Shown one piece after another: positions 33,701-42,890 of a stretch of DNA of 64,000 nucleotides (position 1 is its first letter; every line of letters starts with the position of its first letter). Where the stretch lies: NCBI GenBank assembly GCA_025526915.1, contig JAHLKH010000048.1:1-64000 (forward strand), in the 5' to 3' direction. The notes below the pieces were generated by a model. It was not told the origin of the DNA and searched no databases. It was given only the letters and a program-made list of their open reading frames with translations. This DNA is from Entophlyctis helioformis (lineage: Eukaryota > Chytridiomycota > Chytridiomycetes > Chytridiales > Chytriomycetaceae). The position numbers and the translations under genes are program-made.

Positions 33701-35444
33701 CACACCGCCAGCAGCCAATGTGCAACCGACTAAGCCGCGATCTATCTCTGATGCGTCCAAAGGCGCCTTGGCTTCGTTTGGTTCGCCCCGACCGATTGAT
33801 GACGACTTTCGTCCAGCAAGCCCACAGCCGTCACAGACGTCACATCTTGAAAAGACGGTGCCAACGACCGCACCAGCACCCACGCCAGTCACTGAAACCG
33901 CGAGCAAGCCAGTTACTCTTGCTGCTGCTCCAACTCCAGCTCCAGTCGTCGTAGCCGCCAAAGTCGAACCCAGCCGCCCTGCTGCAACGACGATGCCGGC
34001 GTCAACACAAAATCCTGGCGCACCGTCGGTCGCGCGTCTCAAGGAAATCTTCAACCAGGCACAAGGCAGTGCAGTTTCTCCTGAAAGCGGATCCATCAAC
34101 ACGAATGGCAACCGACGTTCAAGCTCAAGCAGCCATGGATCGCAAGGTAGCCTGTCTTCGCCATTGTCGGGCTCAGCCACATCGCTGTCTCAGCTGGCAG
34201 TGTCGGGCGTGCCAGCCGCAACCGTGACGCTGGCGTCACGAACATTGGGACAGAAACCCAGCGATGAAGACCAGCGCGCTTTGTCTTCATCTGCATCATC
34301 ACTAGCATCAACACAGATCCAGAATGTGCCGCTGCGACCCAAGGCGCCTGTGCTAGCTATCAATGCTCGCATGTCACCCATATCCATCGCGATCCGCCAA
34401 GAGCAAGATACCGTCAGCCCGTCCAAACAAACCCATCCGCACGGGTCCATAACGTCCTCGACCCGCTCGTCCGCAGTCTCGCCGTCTGCGTCCAGCGCGC
34501 TCACTGCCGTGCCCAGCACCATAGATGCATCGCCCACACGACGATCACGGCTTCGTGGCGCGTCCATATCCCGTCCAAACAACAGCGTCGAATCCGCACC
34601 GCGGGATTTCGCATGGATGAAGCAGCAGCAACCGCCGCCGAGCGCGGACCTGGACAGCGACCGGTTCATGGCCGTCAAGACGTCGGGCGAGTATCTCAAG
34701 CGCGGGTCGGAATTGTCGAGACGCGTGTCCAAATCCAGCCGTGATCCGGACCCTTTGCACAAACCAGGGCTGAACAGGTGGCCGTCGTACACAACACATG
34801 GAGACGCTGCTGCAGACAACAGCAGTGGCGGTGTAGACACTGGATCGGTGGGCACAGTCGACAGCATCAGGCGAGCGTTCAACAACGGCGATGCATCTGC
34901 CAACCGTGCATCATCGGCAGCAAGTAGCCGGTCGTCGCTTGCAGCGTCGCACGAAGACTCGCTGTCCAGCTCGATGCCGGCCGCCATGTTCGGCTCGGAA
35001 CAGCTGTCAGTGGCGTCAGCCACGTCGTCGGCATCCAACCTGTCCGTGCGGCCACACCATACTTCTAGACGGCTGGGCAGCTTTGTCGGACAGACGACCG
35101 ACCACAACCGGAGACCTGTACCTCCGCCAACAACAGCACCCAACACCACGCACGGCAGATCAACACGCGGCTATGTGCCTGCGAGTCAATCGACCTCCGA
35201 CTCGGCGCAACCTGGCCGTAGCCGAGTGGCGGACACCGACACAGTCTCGCGCGATCCAGTGTTCCCGGACAGCCAGGATCGGATCGCCAAAACGGCGACA
35301 GTGCGCGACAGAATCAAGCGGTACGAGCCTGCTGATCCTGCAGCAGCGGCATCGACTTCTCCGCAGCCCGTGTTGACGTCTGTAACACAAGGCTCTGTTC
35401 CATCTCCCCCGTCTACACTCACACGGCCTGGCAAACGCACATAA
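30771..35444 (+). CDS. PP1-docking (MYPT-like) ankyrin protein
   Basis: Exons 30771-31273, 31389-31702 and 31798-35444 (possibly split, see 32929-32994); up to 1487 residues. Ankyrin repeats occur twice. One pair follows residue 165 (NALQIACILGDEEIALDIL, NTVLHLASFLGMSDLVKRLL); another lies near residue 500 (GLTPLHVACSHGAEDIVEML, GWTPLHCAAAEGHLGVLRLL). The linker before the second set contains KKSVRFDRP, a textbook RVxF motif for protein phosphatase 1. RVxF plus ankyrin repeats is the MYPT (PPP1R12) arrangement. An acidic run (EDSSDEEDDDDDEGGD) and about 800 disordered Ser/Pro/Thr residues follow. Likely a PP1 targeting subunit. The start at 30771 was chosen because upstream open sequence lacks an ATG. 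Confidence 0.7.
32929..32994 (+). other. In-frame 66-nt cassette: intron or TM helix
   Basis: Begins GTGCGG, ends CGAG, and has a CTAAC branch-point match 14 nt before the end. It is a multiple of three with no stop, so it can be read as VFFVSAIAVFVALHLTMC, a convincing hydrophobic helix, or removed. I favour an intron because of the CTAAC; the acidic sequence on both sides would not suit a membrane anchor. Confidence 0.5.
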
Positions 35445-35517
35445 TGATGAGTCTTTCAACAACATTTTCATCTTCAACTTGCCTTGAAGTGATCACAACG
35501 CGTCACGTCCACACGAC

Positions 35518-36759
35518 ATGATCGTTACGTTGGAGTCACCGCACACGAAAGCGACGTACAGTGTCGATGGATGCGACGCTGCAACGTCCATCCAGCAGGT
35601 CAAGCACAGGCTGTGCGAGCAGAGCGGTGTAGAGTGTCTGCCGGCCTCGGTGTTCCTGTCCACGTTGGACGGCTCGCCTGTTGACGAGGCTGCAGTGCTT
35701 CAAGGTTGGCAATGTGCCTCTTATCTCGACTGATATGGCCATGGCGGCTGACAGACAGCGACAACAGAGCTCGAGACGGACGGATGTGTGCGGCTGCTTG
35801 TGTTCTTTGGCGAGGGTGGCCGTGAGAGTGTGCGCGGGAATACCCAGCCTGGTTTGTTGGAGCAGGATGCAGGGTTGGGCATCGAAAGCGTGGCTGCAGC
35901 GGTGCTGCCTGGCGCTGGCTTCATCAAAGCCACGCAGTCGACACGCCGGCCCATGTACGGATCAGTGAGCGTCACCATCGACAGCGAACACGCCCGCAGC
36001 CGGTCTGCTATCGTCCGCAAATCGTACATCTCGTCGGCGACTGCCCTTGCACCGCCGCAGATTGTTGGCCAGCCTGGCACGCTCATCATTGGATCGCCGG
36101 TTCTCACCGATGGTGGGAGTGTGCCAGCCGTCGTCGAAGAAGAGTGCGTGATATGCGACAAGCCGACGGTGACGGCATGCTCAAGTTGCGCACGGCCGGT
36201 GTGCGACAAGTGTGGATACGATCCGCGTGGGTCGTCTGCATCCAGCCCGCCGTCGGCACATTTCCCCAACGGCACGTTCCCAAGGCCGCATCCGCCAGCA
36301 ACGTCTCGCCATCTGCAGGGAGGAGTGCGGCCCGCCTCATGGAACGCCAGCGAGTCCACCGACAGCATCGCATTGTCAGTCGGCACACCACACACGGGCC
36401 GCCGAGGATCGCGCGACCAGCTTCTCTCGGCACATGATGACGCGGCCGACACTGACCACGCAGATACAGACGCACTTGTACCGCCCTCCAACGTGTCTGC
36501 CCAGCCTCGCGCATCGCGACTGTCGCACACAGATACGGCCCGTGGCACGGACAGCGTGGTGCTAGCGCCGCGGGAAAGCGGTGCAGGCGGCCGCCCACAA
36601 CCAAAACCTGACTTCTGGTTCCTGCTGTGTCCAGAATGCAGACAGAGTCGCGAGGCACGGCTGAAAGAGCGCCGGCTGTCGCTGCTGCGGAAGCTGGCCG
36701 TCGCCATCATCATGCTTGTCCTTGTCATTGTCTTTTTCATCGTCCAAAAGTCGCCTTGA
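35518..36759 (+). CDS. Ubiquitin-like, Cys-rich, tail-anchored protein
   Basis: Exon 1 35518-35704, 63-nt intron 35705-35767, exon 2 35768-36759; 392 residues in phase. The first 75 residues look ubiquitin-like: MIVTLESPHTKATYSVDGCD, a helix TSIQQVKHRLCEQSG, then VFLSTLDGSPVDEAAVLQ and VRLLVFFGEGG. In the middle, CVICDKPTVTACSSCARPVC followed by DKC resembles a small zinc finger (B-box or FYVE-like spacing), with CPEC later. It ends with a basic stretch and a single hydrophobic helix (AVAIIMLVLVIVFFIV) six residues from the stop, so it is tail-anchored, probably in the ER or mitochondrial outer membrane. I know no named family with this order. Confidence 0.6.
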
Positions 36760-36804
36760 CGGCTCTCATAAAAGTGCACTGTGGCTTTCCCATGATCTGG
36801 CAAG

Positions 36805-38046
36805 ATGGCACCGGTGCCGCGACAGAGATTCGTGCCGCCAAGCGGCTGGACACCGCCAGCCATCCATGTCCGCGACGAGCCGACGGCAGACAGCGAGCTG
36901 TCGGCGCAGTACGGCCGCATCCACAAGCTCTTCCCGGACCCAGGGTCCCGCGAAGCCTTCTTCGCATCCATCTCGACCGGCGTGCTAGACATGTTATACA
37001 GCGACCACCCGCACGCAGCACCGACGTTCATTGTCTCCATCACCTGGGTGTTTGCCGACTTTGACGGTCTCGCCCACATGCAAGGCGACGCCGGACACAA
37101 GGAGATCCATCTCTCCCTGCGGTACCTGCGCGGCGTGCGGCCCGGCGGCGACCTGGCCGTCGACGACCTGCAGGGCATCATGTGGCACGAGATGACGCAT
37201 GTGTGGCAGCTGTGGAACGGCGCTCCGTGGGGCTTCACCGAAGGCCTCGCAGATGTCGTGCGGCTTCAGGCAGGCTTTCCGGGCGACGGGTGGTCCGCCA
37301 AACGCGACTTGAAGGCGTCGTGGGACGCTGGATACAGCACGACGGCGTATCTGCTGCTGTGGATCGAGAACCAGGCTTCGCCGCCGTCGCCTGGGTTCGT
37401 CATGGCGCTCAATGCGGCCATGCACAGTCGGCCGTGGTCGATGGAGCTGGTGTCTGAGCTGTCTGGCGGCAACAAGCCCATGCACGTGCTATGGCGCGAG
37501 TATCAGGCGGCCTTGAGCACGGTGCCGATCATCTGGCCGCCAGCATCACCAGCCTTTACGGCCGACTCTCTCAACGGCAAAACAGTGCGTCTGCGAAGTG
37601 TGCAGCAGCCTTCTGCGTGTCTCGCCAGCACACCATCATCGTCCAGCGGATCCCTGTGTCTGTTGTACGGCGCGTCGCAGCATGATGAGCCCGTGTCGTC
37701 TGCACACTGGATCCTGCAGCTATCGCCTGACGGCCCGCCGTACTACATTATCTTCCACCCTCTCACAGGCCAGGTGCTCGATCTGCCCAACTGGAGCCGC
37801 GACAACTCGACCAAACTCGCCCTTTGGACAGGCAACGGCGGTGCCAACCAGCAATGGGAGATTGGCCAACTGCCCTTTGAGGACGCGAGCGGCTGCGGCA
37901 TTGTGCCTGATAGACACTGGGACAAATACTACATCAAGTCGCGCCATTCGGGCAAGGCGCTGGATGTGGCAGGTGGCACGTCAGACATCATCCAATGGGA
38001 TTTCCATGGCGGCGACAACCAATGCTGGCTTATAGAGGTTGTGTGA
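36805..38046 (+). CDS. BSP-family zinc metallopeptidase fused to ricin lectin
   Basis: 413 residues, one exon. Residues about 25-240 match the plant/bacterial basic secretory protein peptidase family: MWHEMTHVWQLWN (HExxH zinc site with catalytic Glu), then GFTEGLADVVRLQAGF and DLKASWDAGYSTTAYLLLWI. Residues 250-413 form ricin-type trefoil repeats ([47 protein letters not shown], ending IIQWDFHGGDNQCW). No signal peptide is seen, which is unusual for this family. A start further upstream was not found in frame. The lectin half is related to the free-standing lectin at 12351. The duplicated block B begins 30 bases after the stop. Confidence 0.85.
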   Translation: MAPVPRQRFVPPSGWTPPAIHVRDEPTADSELSAQYGRIHKLFPDPGSREAFFASISTGVLDMLYSDHPHAAPTFIVSITWVFADFDGLAHMQGDAGHKEIHLSLRYLRGVRPGGDLAVDDLQGIMWHEMTHVWQLWNGAPWGFTEGLADVVRLQAGFPGDGWSAKRDLKASWDAGYSTTAYLLLWIENQASPPSPGFVMALNAAMHSRPWSMELVSELSGGNKPMHVLWREYQAALSTVPIIWPPASPAFTADSLNGKTVRLRSVQQPSACLASTPSSSSGSLCLLYGASQHDEPVSSAHWILQLSPDGPPYYIIFHPLTGQVLDLPNWSRDNSTKLALWTGNGGANQQWEIGQLPFEDASGCGIVPDRHWDKYYIKSRHSGKALDVAGGTSDIIQWDFHGGDNQCWLIEVV

Positions 38047-38093
38047 ATGAAGCAGCGCTGAATGGCCAAGTGCATCTGAGTGGCATGCCAACG

Positions 38094-38585
38094 TGAGCAA
38101 CGCACATGTCCACAAAGCGGCCCATCTCTTCGCGCTGCTTGCGTTCCTTGAGTGCATTCACCTTGGCCTCGCGGCGGATGCGTGCTCGCTCTGACCGCAC
38201 AAAGTCGCGCTCGATCTGCTCTGGCGGCGCTTTCCCCAAGAAGTCCGTGATGGAAAGAAACAGCTGGCCGAGCACCAGCTATCAACGCTTCTCGTTGTAT
38301 TCCGCAGCCAAGATCACGTGACTGGGATCTGTGGCTTCGCGTTGTGGCCTTCGCGTCCTTTCCCTAGAATTAAGCTATCTTATTGCGGTCTGATCCCTCT
38401 CCACCTGAGCTAAGATCGTTGATTCAGCCGCCCTTCCTTCCAGCTCCCACTCTTCGAGGCCGCCAACTACGTTTTGGCAAACCCCCACTCAACGTACGTC
38501 CGCAAGCAGTCGGCTGAAGATCTCGCAACCGTCAACCCCATTCCAGCAAAGCCGCACGTCGACATGACCGTCAGCAGTCCTGGTG
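38094..38585 (-). pseudogene. Coiled-coil gene fragment, interrupted
   Basis: Duplicate of the upstream exon of the gene at 11729-12290 ([20 protein letters not shown]). It is split by the 146-bp insertion and has a stop codon just beyond it (GGGTTTGCCAAAACG then TAG). The downstream exon was not duplicated. Not functional. Confidence 0.75.
38279..38424. mobile_element. 146-bp MITE-like element with tRNA-like segment
   Basis: Absent from the matching site in copy A, where CACCAG runs directly into CCGCC. In copy B it is flanked by CAG on both sides (38276-38278 and 38425-38427), a possible 3-bp target duplication. It carries terminal inverted repeats ATCAACG (38281-38287) and CGTTGAT (38417-38423). 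On the minus strand, CTTAGCTCAGGTGGAGAGGG is a good polymerase III box A; a degenerate box B-like AGCTTAATTCTAGG follows. Too short to code. It also contains CACGTG. Confidence 0.6.
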
Positions 38586-38745
38586 TTACGGATACTCGAT
38601 CACGGTAACGCGACCCGTCAGACATTGCCCAGCCGCGTCGCCTGCTCTGGTTGCCCCCGTTCTTACAGTCGTATCCCTGCCCACCGCATGTACACTCACT
38701 GCCCCTGCAACCAGCCGGAACGCCACCTGATGGACCAGTGTTACA
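38584..38745 (+). repeat. Left LTR-like repeat
   Basis: Begins TGTTACGGATACTCG and ends CCAGTGTTACA. The start is of the TGTTAC type common in Ty3/gypsy LTRs. The 3' 103 bases match the right repeat. Confidence 0.6.
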
Positions 38746-38750
38746 GCAAG

Positions 38751-39274
38751 AACCGCAGCTCGGTCGCTTTCAACACTGCTTGTCGCAGGTCCTCCACAGC
38801 CTGCTTTTGGGCAGGACCCCATTCCCACTTGGCATTCTTGGCTAGCAGCTTGTATAGCGGCAAACACATGGTGGCGTACGCCTTTGCAGGGTTCGGCCCA
38901 CCAATGAATGACTTGAGCCATACAAGCTTACCTAGCCAAGTTGCCAGAGCGGTCGTGTTTGAGATGTGGGGAGCTGCCGCCATCTCCTGGCACGTGCTCT
39001 CGCCCACTGGTTATTCCATTGCGCCAAAGCACCTGCAGGAGATGGCTTCAGCACCGCAGATCTCCGGCCCGAAGGCACTTGCCTCTTGGCTAGGTAAGCT
39101 TGTGTGGCTTAAGTCATTCATTGGTGGGCCGAACCCTGCAAAGGCGTACGCCACTATGTGTTTGCCGCTGTACAAGCTGCTGGCCAAAAATGCCAAGTGG
39201 GAATGGAGCCCTGCCCAAAAGCAGGCTGTGGAAGACCTGCGACAGGCAGTGTTGAAGGCCACCGAGCTGCGGTT
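38751..39274. repeat. Internal inverted repeat within the retroelement
   Basis: 38751-38998 is the reverse complement of about 39027-39274, with a spacer of about 28 bp. Both arms code the same RT connection segment (LGKLVWLKSFIGGPNPAKAY) on opposite strands. They differ at several residues near the inner ends, so they come from two diverged element copies joined head to head. Confidence 0.85.
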
Positions 39275-40350
39275 CTTTGACCCGGCTCTGGAAACGCATG
39301 TCTACACTGATGCCAGCAACTACGTCATTGCCGGCTACCTGTCGCAGATCCACCCAGATGGCGAGAAGCTGGTGGCCTGCTGGTCACGTAAGCTTAGCCC
39401 AGCCGAGATGAACTATCCAACCCACGAACGCGAGTTGCTCGCCATCGTGGAGTTCTTCTCGCGTTTCCGTCATCTGCTGTCCAGTGTGCGCTCTGTCACG
39501 CACACTGACCACAAGGCGCTGGTCTGGTTGGCCACGCAGCCCCACCTGTCGGATCGGCAGGCTCGATGGGTCCTGTCCCTGCAGGAGTTTGATACATCCA
39601 TTGAGTACGTGCCTGGCGAGCTCAACTCGCTGGCCGATCTGCTGTCCCGCGATCCCTCAAAGGCCCCTCTCTGCACAAACTGTCGCTCGCCTGTCCCGAT
39701 CCGTGCTGCCAATCTGCGCACTGACTCTGACTGGGCGAAAGACGTGCGTGCGGCGTTGCCGGCCGACCCATTCGCCTCCAGACTGCCTGGCTGGAAGGCC
39801 GACCCATCGTCTGCCACGCCGGCCGACCGCAAGGTCGTAGTGCACATGGAGTGCTTGAATGGCGCGTGGTGGTACAAAGGCAACCGCTTGTATGTGCCGC
39901 AGTCTCTGCGCGCGGATCTGCTCGCCCACTACCACGACTCTCCCTTCGGTGCGCACCAGGGACGCCAGCGGACCACCAGCCGCCTGTCGAACCGGTACTT
40001 CTGGCCCAGAATGTCTGAGGACATTGCTGCCTATGTCGCCTCCTGCGACGTGTGCCAGCGCCACCGCACGCCCAACCATCGGCCTGACGGCCTGCTGCAT
40101 CCACTTGCAATCCCGGACGACTGCTTCTCGAGCGTCGCCATGGACGTCATGTTCCTGCCCGCAGGCGGACAAGACGACGCGTTTGATGCTGCTCTGGTTG
40201 TGGTCGATCGCCTGTCCGGTCTCTGCGACGCGTTCCCATGCCGCCGCTCGTCGTCGGCCCAGGAGCTGGCCGAGCTCTTCCTGACTCGCTGGGTCTGCTC
40301 GGGCAAGGGCTTCCCGGTCGACATCGTCTCGGACCGCGACGCCCGCTCTG
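39075..40350 (+). pseudogene. Ty3/gypsy RT-RNase H-integrase fragment
   Basis: One open stretch. RT connection: FIGGPNPAKAYATMCLPLYK, KWEWSPAQKQAVEDLRQAVL. RNase H: VYTDASNYVIAGYLSQ (catalytic D), the conserved HERELLAIVEFFSRFRHLL, and THTDHKALVWL. Integrase zinc motif H-x-H...C-x2-C: AHYHDSPFGAHQ and CDVCQRH. Integrase core: AMDVMFLPAGG and VSDRDA, the first two Asp of the D,D-E triad. It ends there, at the right LTR-like repeat, so the third acidic residue is lost. Not autonomous. Confidence 0.85.
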
Positions 40351-40446
40351 GTTGCCCCCCGTTCTTGCAGTCGTGTTCCTGCCCACCGCACGTTCACTCA
40401 CTGCCCCTGCATCCAGCCGGAACGCAGCCTTGTGGACCAGTGTTAC
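40344..40446 (+). repeat. Right LTR-like repeat (partial)
   Basis: Direct repeat of 38643-38745. The host lectin sequence resumes right after it, at AAGCAACAGGCAAGTTCCTC. Confidence 0.6.
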
Positions 40447-40716
40447 AACAAAGCAACAGGCAAGTTCCTCGACGTGGACAAGGGCTGCAAGGACAATGGT
40501 GCGCTCGCTGTTGTTTGCACCGAGTCGGCCGAGCACAGCCCGCATTGGCATCTCGCGAGCCCTGACGGCTTTGGAAGCAACCTCCAGCGGTACTCGATCA
40601 AGGCCAGACACTCTGGCAAGGCACTCGATCTGGGTCTTGGAGAAACGCACGACGTCATTCAACAGTGGGACCATCATGGTCTTGACAACCAGACATGGAT
40701 CATTCTCAGCATGTAG
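40432..40716 (+). pseudogene. Lectin 3' fragment (copy B)
   Basis: Same as the last 85 residues of the lectin at 12351 ([20 protein letters not shown] to QTWIILSM, identical at protein level). Its 5' half is replaced by the retroelement. A Met codon from the LTR end gives an open frame of 94 codons, which could in principle still be translated as a single trefoil repeat. Confidence 0.75.
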
Positions 40717-41094
40717 CGGCCGCCTGGCACAACTGCCAACGTCTATCGCTTGCTGCATTGGGCCATCAGAGCCCTCAATGAACGCTGTGCACAAGAAGCG
40801 TCTGAGCATCACTCGTCTTCAGTGCCGTTGACAAACGAGAAGCACACTGCGATGTGGCTCTGTGTCCTGACGTTGGACGGCAACTCGAGACCATTGGACA
40901 TGCCAAGACGATCAGTGTGTCTCTGGCTGTGCAGACACTCTTGAATCCCCAGAGGCTCTCACTCCCTCACTCACTCACTCACTTGGGCCAGATTCGCGCT
41001 TGCACCAACGACTTCTCCACGCCACCACAAAGGCAACAGGATCGACGGCCGAGCGACGACCGAGCGACGAGCAGCAGACAGCAAGCGACACACG
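40717..41094. other. Intergenic, duplicate of 12828-13196
   Basis: Nearly identical to the copy A region, with a slightly longer CTCA repeat at 40962-40982. No gene. Confidence 0.5.
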
Positions 41095-42489
41095 ATGAAC
41101 GACAAGCCGGGGATCCAGTCGATGCCGTACGAGCTCAAGGAGCTGGTGTTTGTCGGTGCCGACTCCCGCAGTCTGGCTGCCACATGCCGCGCATTCCACC
41201 GCATCAGCAAGGACGTCACGGTGGTGGCCAAGTGCCTGCTCAAGCGCCACGGCATATGGACGCCGTGGACGGTCCCGCCGGCCGCTGTTCCCACCCAGCA
41301 CGGCCAGAGTGCACCAGGCAGCCAGGCGTGGACAGAGCACGCCCCCGCAGGCTCGTCGGCAAGGCTGCCGTCTGGCCGGCTGCGGGCCGTGGAGATCGAC
41401 CGGTGGCATGCGCTGGTTGCCGACAAGGCGTTCACGCCGGCCACGGCCGTGTCGGTCTGCCATCTGGGGCTGCACGACGCCCAGTTTGTCGAGATGATGG
41501 CCGAGTATGCGGCTGCCCACGGCCATGCGGATCTCATGCGGTGGCTGGTGGCCAGCCTGCCCTTTGACCCGGCCCTCGACAGATCCCGCAAGCCGTCCAA
41601 GGCGTCTGCGCATGCATCCACACCGCCCGACTCACCAACAGCAACACCAACAGCAGCCACAGCTCCCACTCCAGCAGCCACTGCCACTTCTCCAGAGCTG
41701 CACCACGGCCGTCGCGGCATCCCGCAGCATCTCAAGGACGCTGCGCTGGTGCAGTCGTCGCTGTATGGCCATCTGGACATTGTGTCGCTGCTGCTGCTGG
41801 CTGGCGCCGACCCTTCATACGACAGCTCGTCGTGCATGTCCATGGCAGCCAAGTATGGCCACACGGACGTTGTCGCAGCGCTCATTGCCGGCGGTGCACG
41901 GGTGGACGACGACGACAACTACGCCGTGTGCTGGGCATCGCGCAACGGCCATGCGCGTATCGTGGCGCTGCTGCTGGACCACGGTGCCGATCCCGAGGCG
42001 AGGCAAGGCTGCCCACTCCACTGGTCGGCTGAAAACGGCCGTGCAGAGGTTGTGCGTGTGCTGCTCGACTGGCGCGGGCCGCCGTCGTCGACCGGCACTG
42101 CCGATGCGACGGCCAGGCGTGTTGATATCCACTCGAACCACGACTATGCGATCCGGTGGTGCTGCATACGCGGCTTCAACGATGTGCTCAAGTTGCTGAT
42201 CGCGGCCGGTGCGGATGTTCACGCAAACGACGACTTTGCCGTCCGCAATGCCGTCAAGTTCAAGCACCCTGCGGTTGTGCGCACGCTGCTGGATGCGGGA
42301 GCAGACATCCGTGCATGCAACGACGAGGCGATCAAGTGGGCCATGACGCAGGGCGACAGCAAGATGGTGGACTTGATTGTGCGCCATATTGGCGCGAGTG
42401 GCATCGACGAGGTGCTGGCAGGCAGCACAGATCGGCCGCCTCGCCCTCCGCTGCAGACGCCAGACACATCCAGCAGCACGCACGGTTGA
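41095..42489 (+). CDS. F-box/ankyrin repeat protein, copy B
   Basis: 464 residues, intact, about 98% identical to the protein at 13197-14591. Differences noted are V/A and C/R in the linker region, S/G, F/L and E/G within the repeats, A/V and S/R near GDSKM, and two in the last ten residues. The F-box (MPYELKELVFVGADS) and ankyrin repeats are unchanged. Both copies have kept full-length frames, unlike the other duplicated genes in this block, which suggests both are under selection or the duplication is recent. Confidence 0.85.
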   Translation: MNDKPGIQSMPYELKELVFVGADSRSLAATCRAFHRISKDVTVVAKCLLKRHGIWTPWTVPPAAVPTQHGQSAPGSQAWTEHAPAGSSARLPSGRLRAVEIDRWHALVADKAFTPATAVSVCHLGLHDAQFVEMMAEYAAAHGHADLMRWLVASLPFDPALDRSRKPSKASAHASTPPDSPTATPTAATAPTPAATATSPELHHGRRGIPQHLKDAALVQSSLYGHLDIVSLLLLAGADPSYDSSSCMSMAAKYGHTDVVAALIAGGARVDDDDNYAVCWASRNGHARIVALLLDHGADPEARQGCPLHWSAENGRAEVVRVLLDWRGPPSSTGTADATARRVDIHSNHDYAIRWCCIRGFNDVLKLLIAAGADVHANDDFAVRNAVKFKHPAVVRTLLDAGADIRACNDEAIKWAMTQGDSKMVDLIVRHIGASGIDEVLAGSTDRPPRPPLQTPDTSSSTHG

Positions 42490-42542
42490 CAGACTCGCAA
42501 GCCATCATGAATAAGAGATGCAGACTGTATTTTGCCAGCCGT

Positions 42543-42851
42543 TTACACTTGGTCTGGCACGCCGTTGGCAAGAACAGCAAGAATGTCTGCGAGCTCCCTG
42601 TGCATCCCGTTCATCCAAAACTCTGCGACCTTGCACACACACACGGCGACCTGCAGCGCACACACAATCGCCAGCCCAACAACAACGGCGATGCCCGTGC
42701 TGCACGTCACTGGCGCCACAGTCGCCGTGTCGTATCCCAAGCACGTTGATGCGCGCAGTCCCGTGTCCACTGCAGCCGCGATCCACAGAACCAGCAGCAC
42801 AATCGACCCGAGCGTGTCGACTGCCGCACCAAAGGGACGGTCCGTCACCAG
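42543..42851 (-). pseudogene. MARVEL-like gene, duplicated 3' end
   Basis: The last 100 codons of the gene at 14646-15953 in one uninterrupted frame (GSIVLLVLWIAAAVDTGL to ANGVPDQV). The duplication boundary cuts it at 42851, and no start or upstream exons are present. It serves as reference showing that copy A lacks one base near 14772. Confidence 0.8.
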
Positions 42852-42890
42852 CAGGCTTACTTTATTGGTTGGCCAGGTCGGTACTGCGTG

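Larger units (their letters stand above)
38584..40446 (+). mobile_element. Degenerate, rearranged Ty3/gypsy LTR retrotransposon
   Basis: Left end TGTTACGG starts a 162-bp LTR-like piece (to 38745, ending TTACA). Its last 103 bases recur at about 40344-40446 with roughly 85-90% identity. Between them lie an inverted RT fragment (38751-38998), then forward RT connection, RNase H and integrase. Gag, protease, the RT palm and the integrase C-terminus are missing. Flanking 5-mers do not match, so it is not a clean insertion but the product of insertion plus deletion or recombination. Confidence 0.8.
38076..42851. repeat. Segmental duplication, copy B (rearranged)
   Basis: Second copy of 12013-14953. 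Relative to copy A it gained a 146-bp element (38279-38424) and about 1.86 kb of Ty3/gypsy sequence, and lost about 180 bp of the lectin 5' half. Right boundary: similarity stops at CCGTCACCAG, after which copy B continues into the 3' flank of the potassium channel gene. Confidence 0.92.

Noticed and set aside
38370..38424. Functional tRNA gene inside the 146-bp element
   Set aside because: Box A is good, but the acceptor and anticodon stems do not pair and box B is degenerate; treated as a tRNA-derived segment only.
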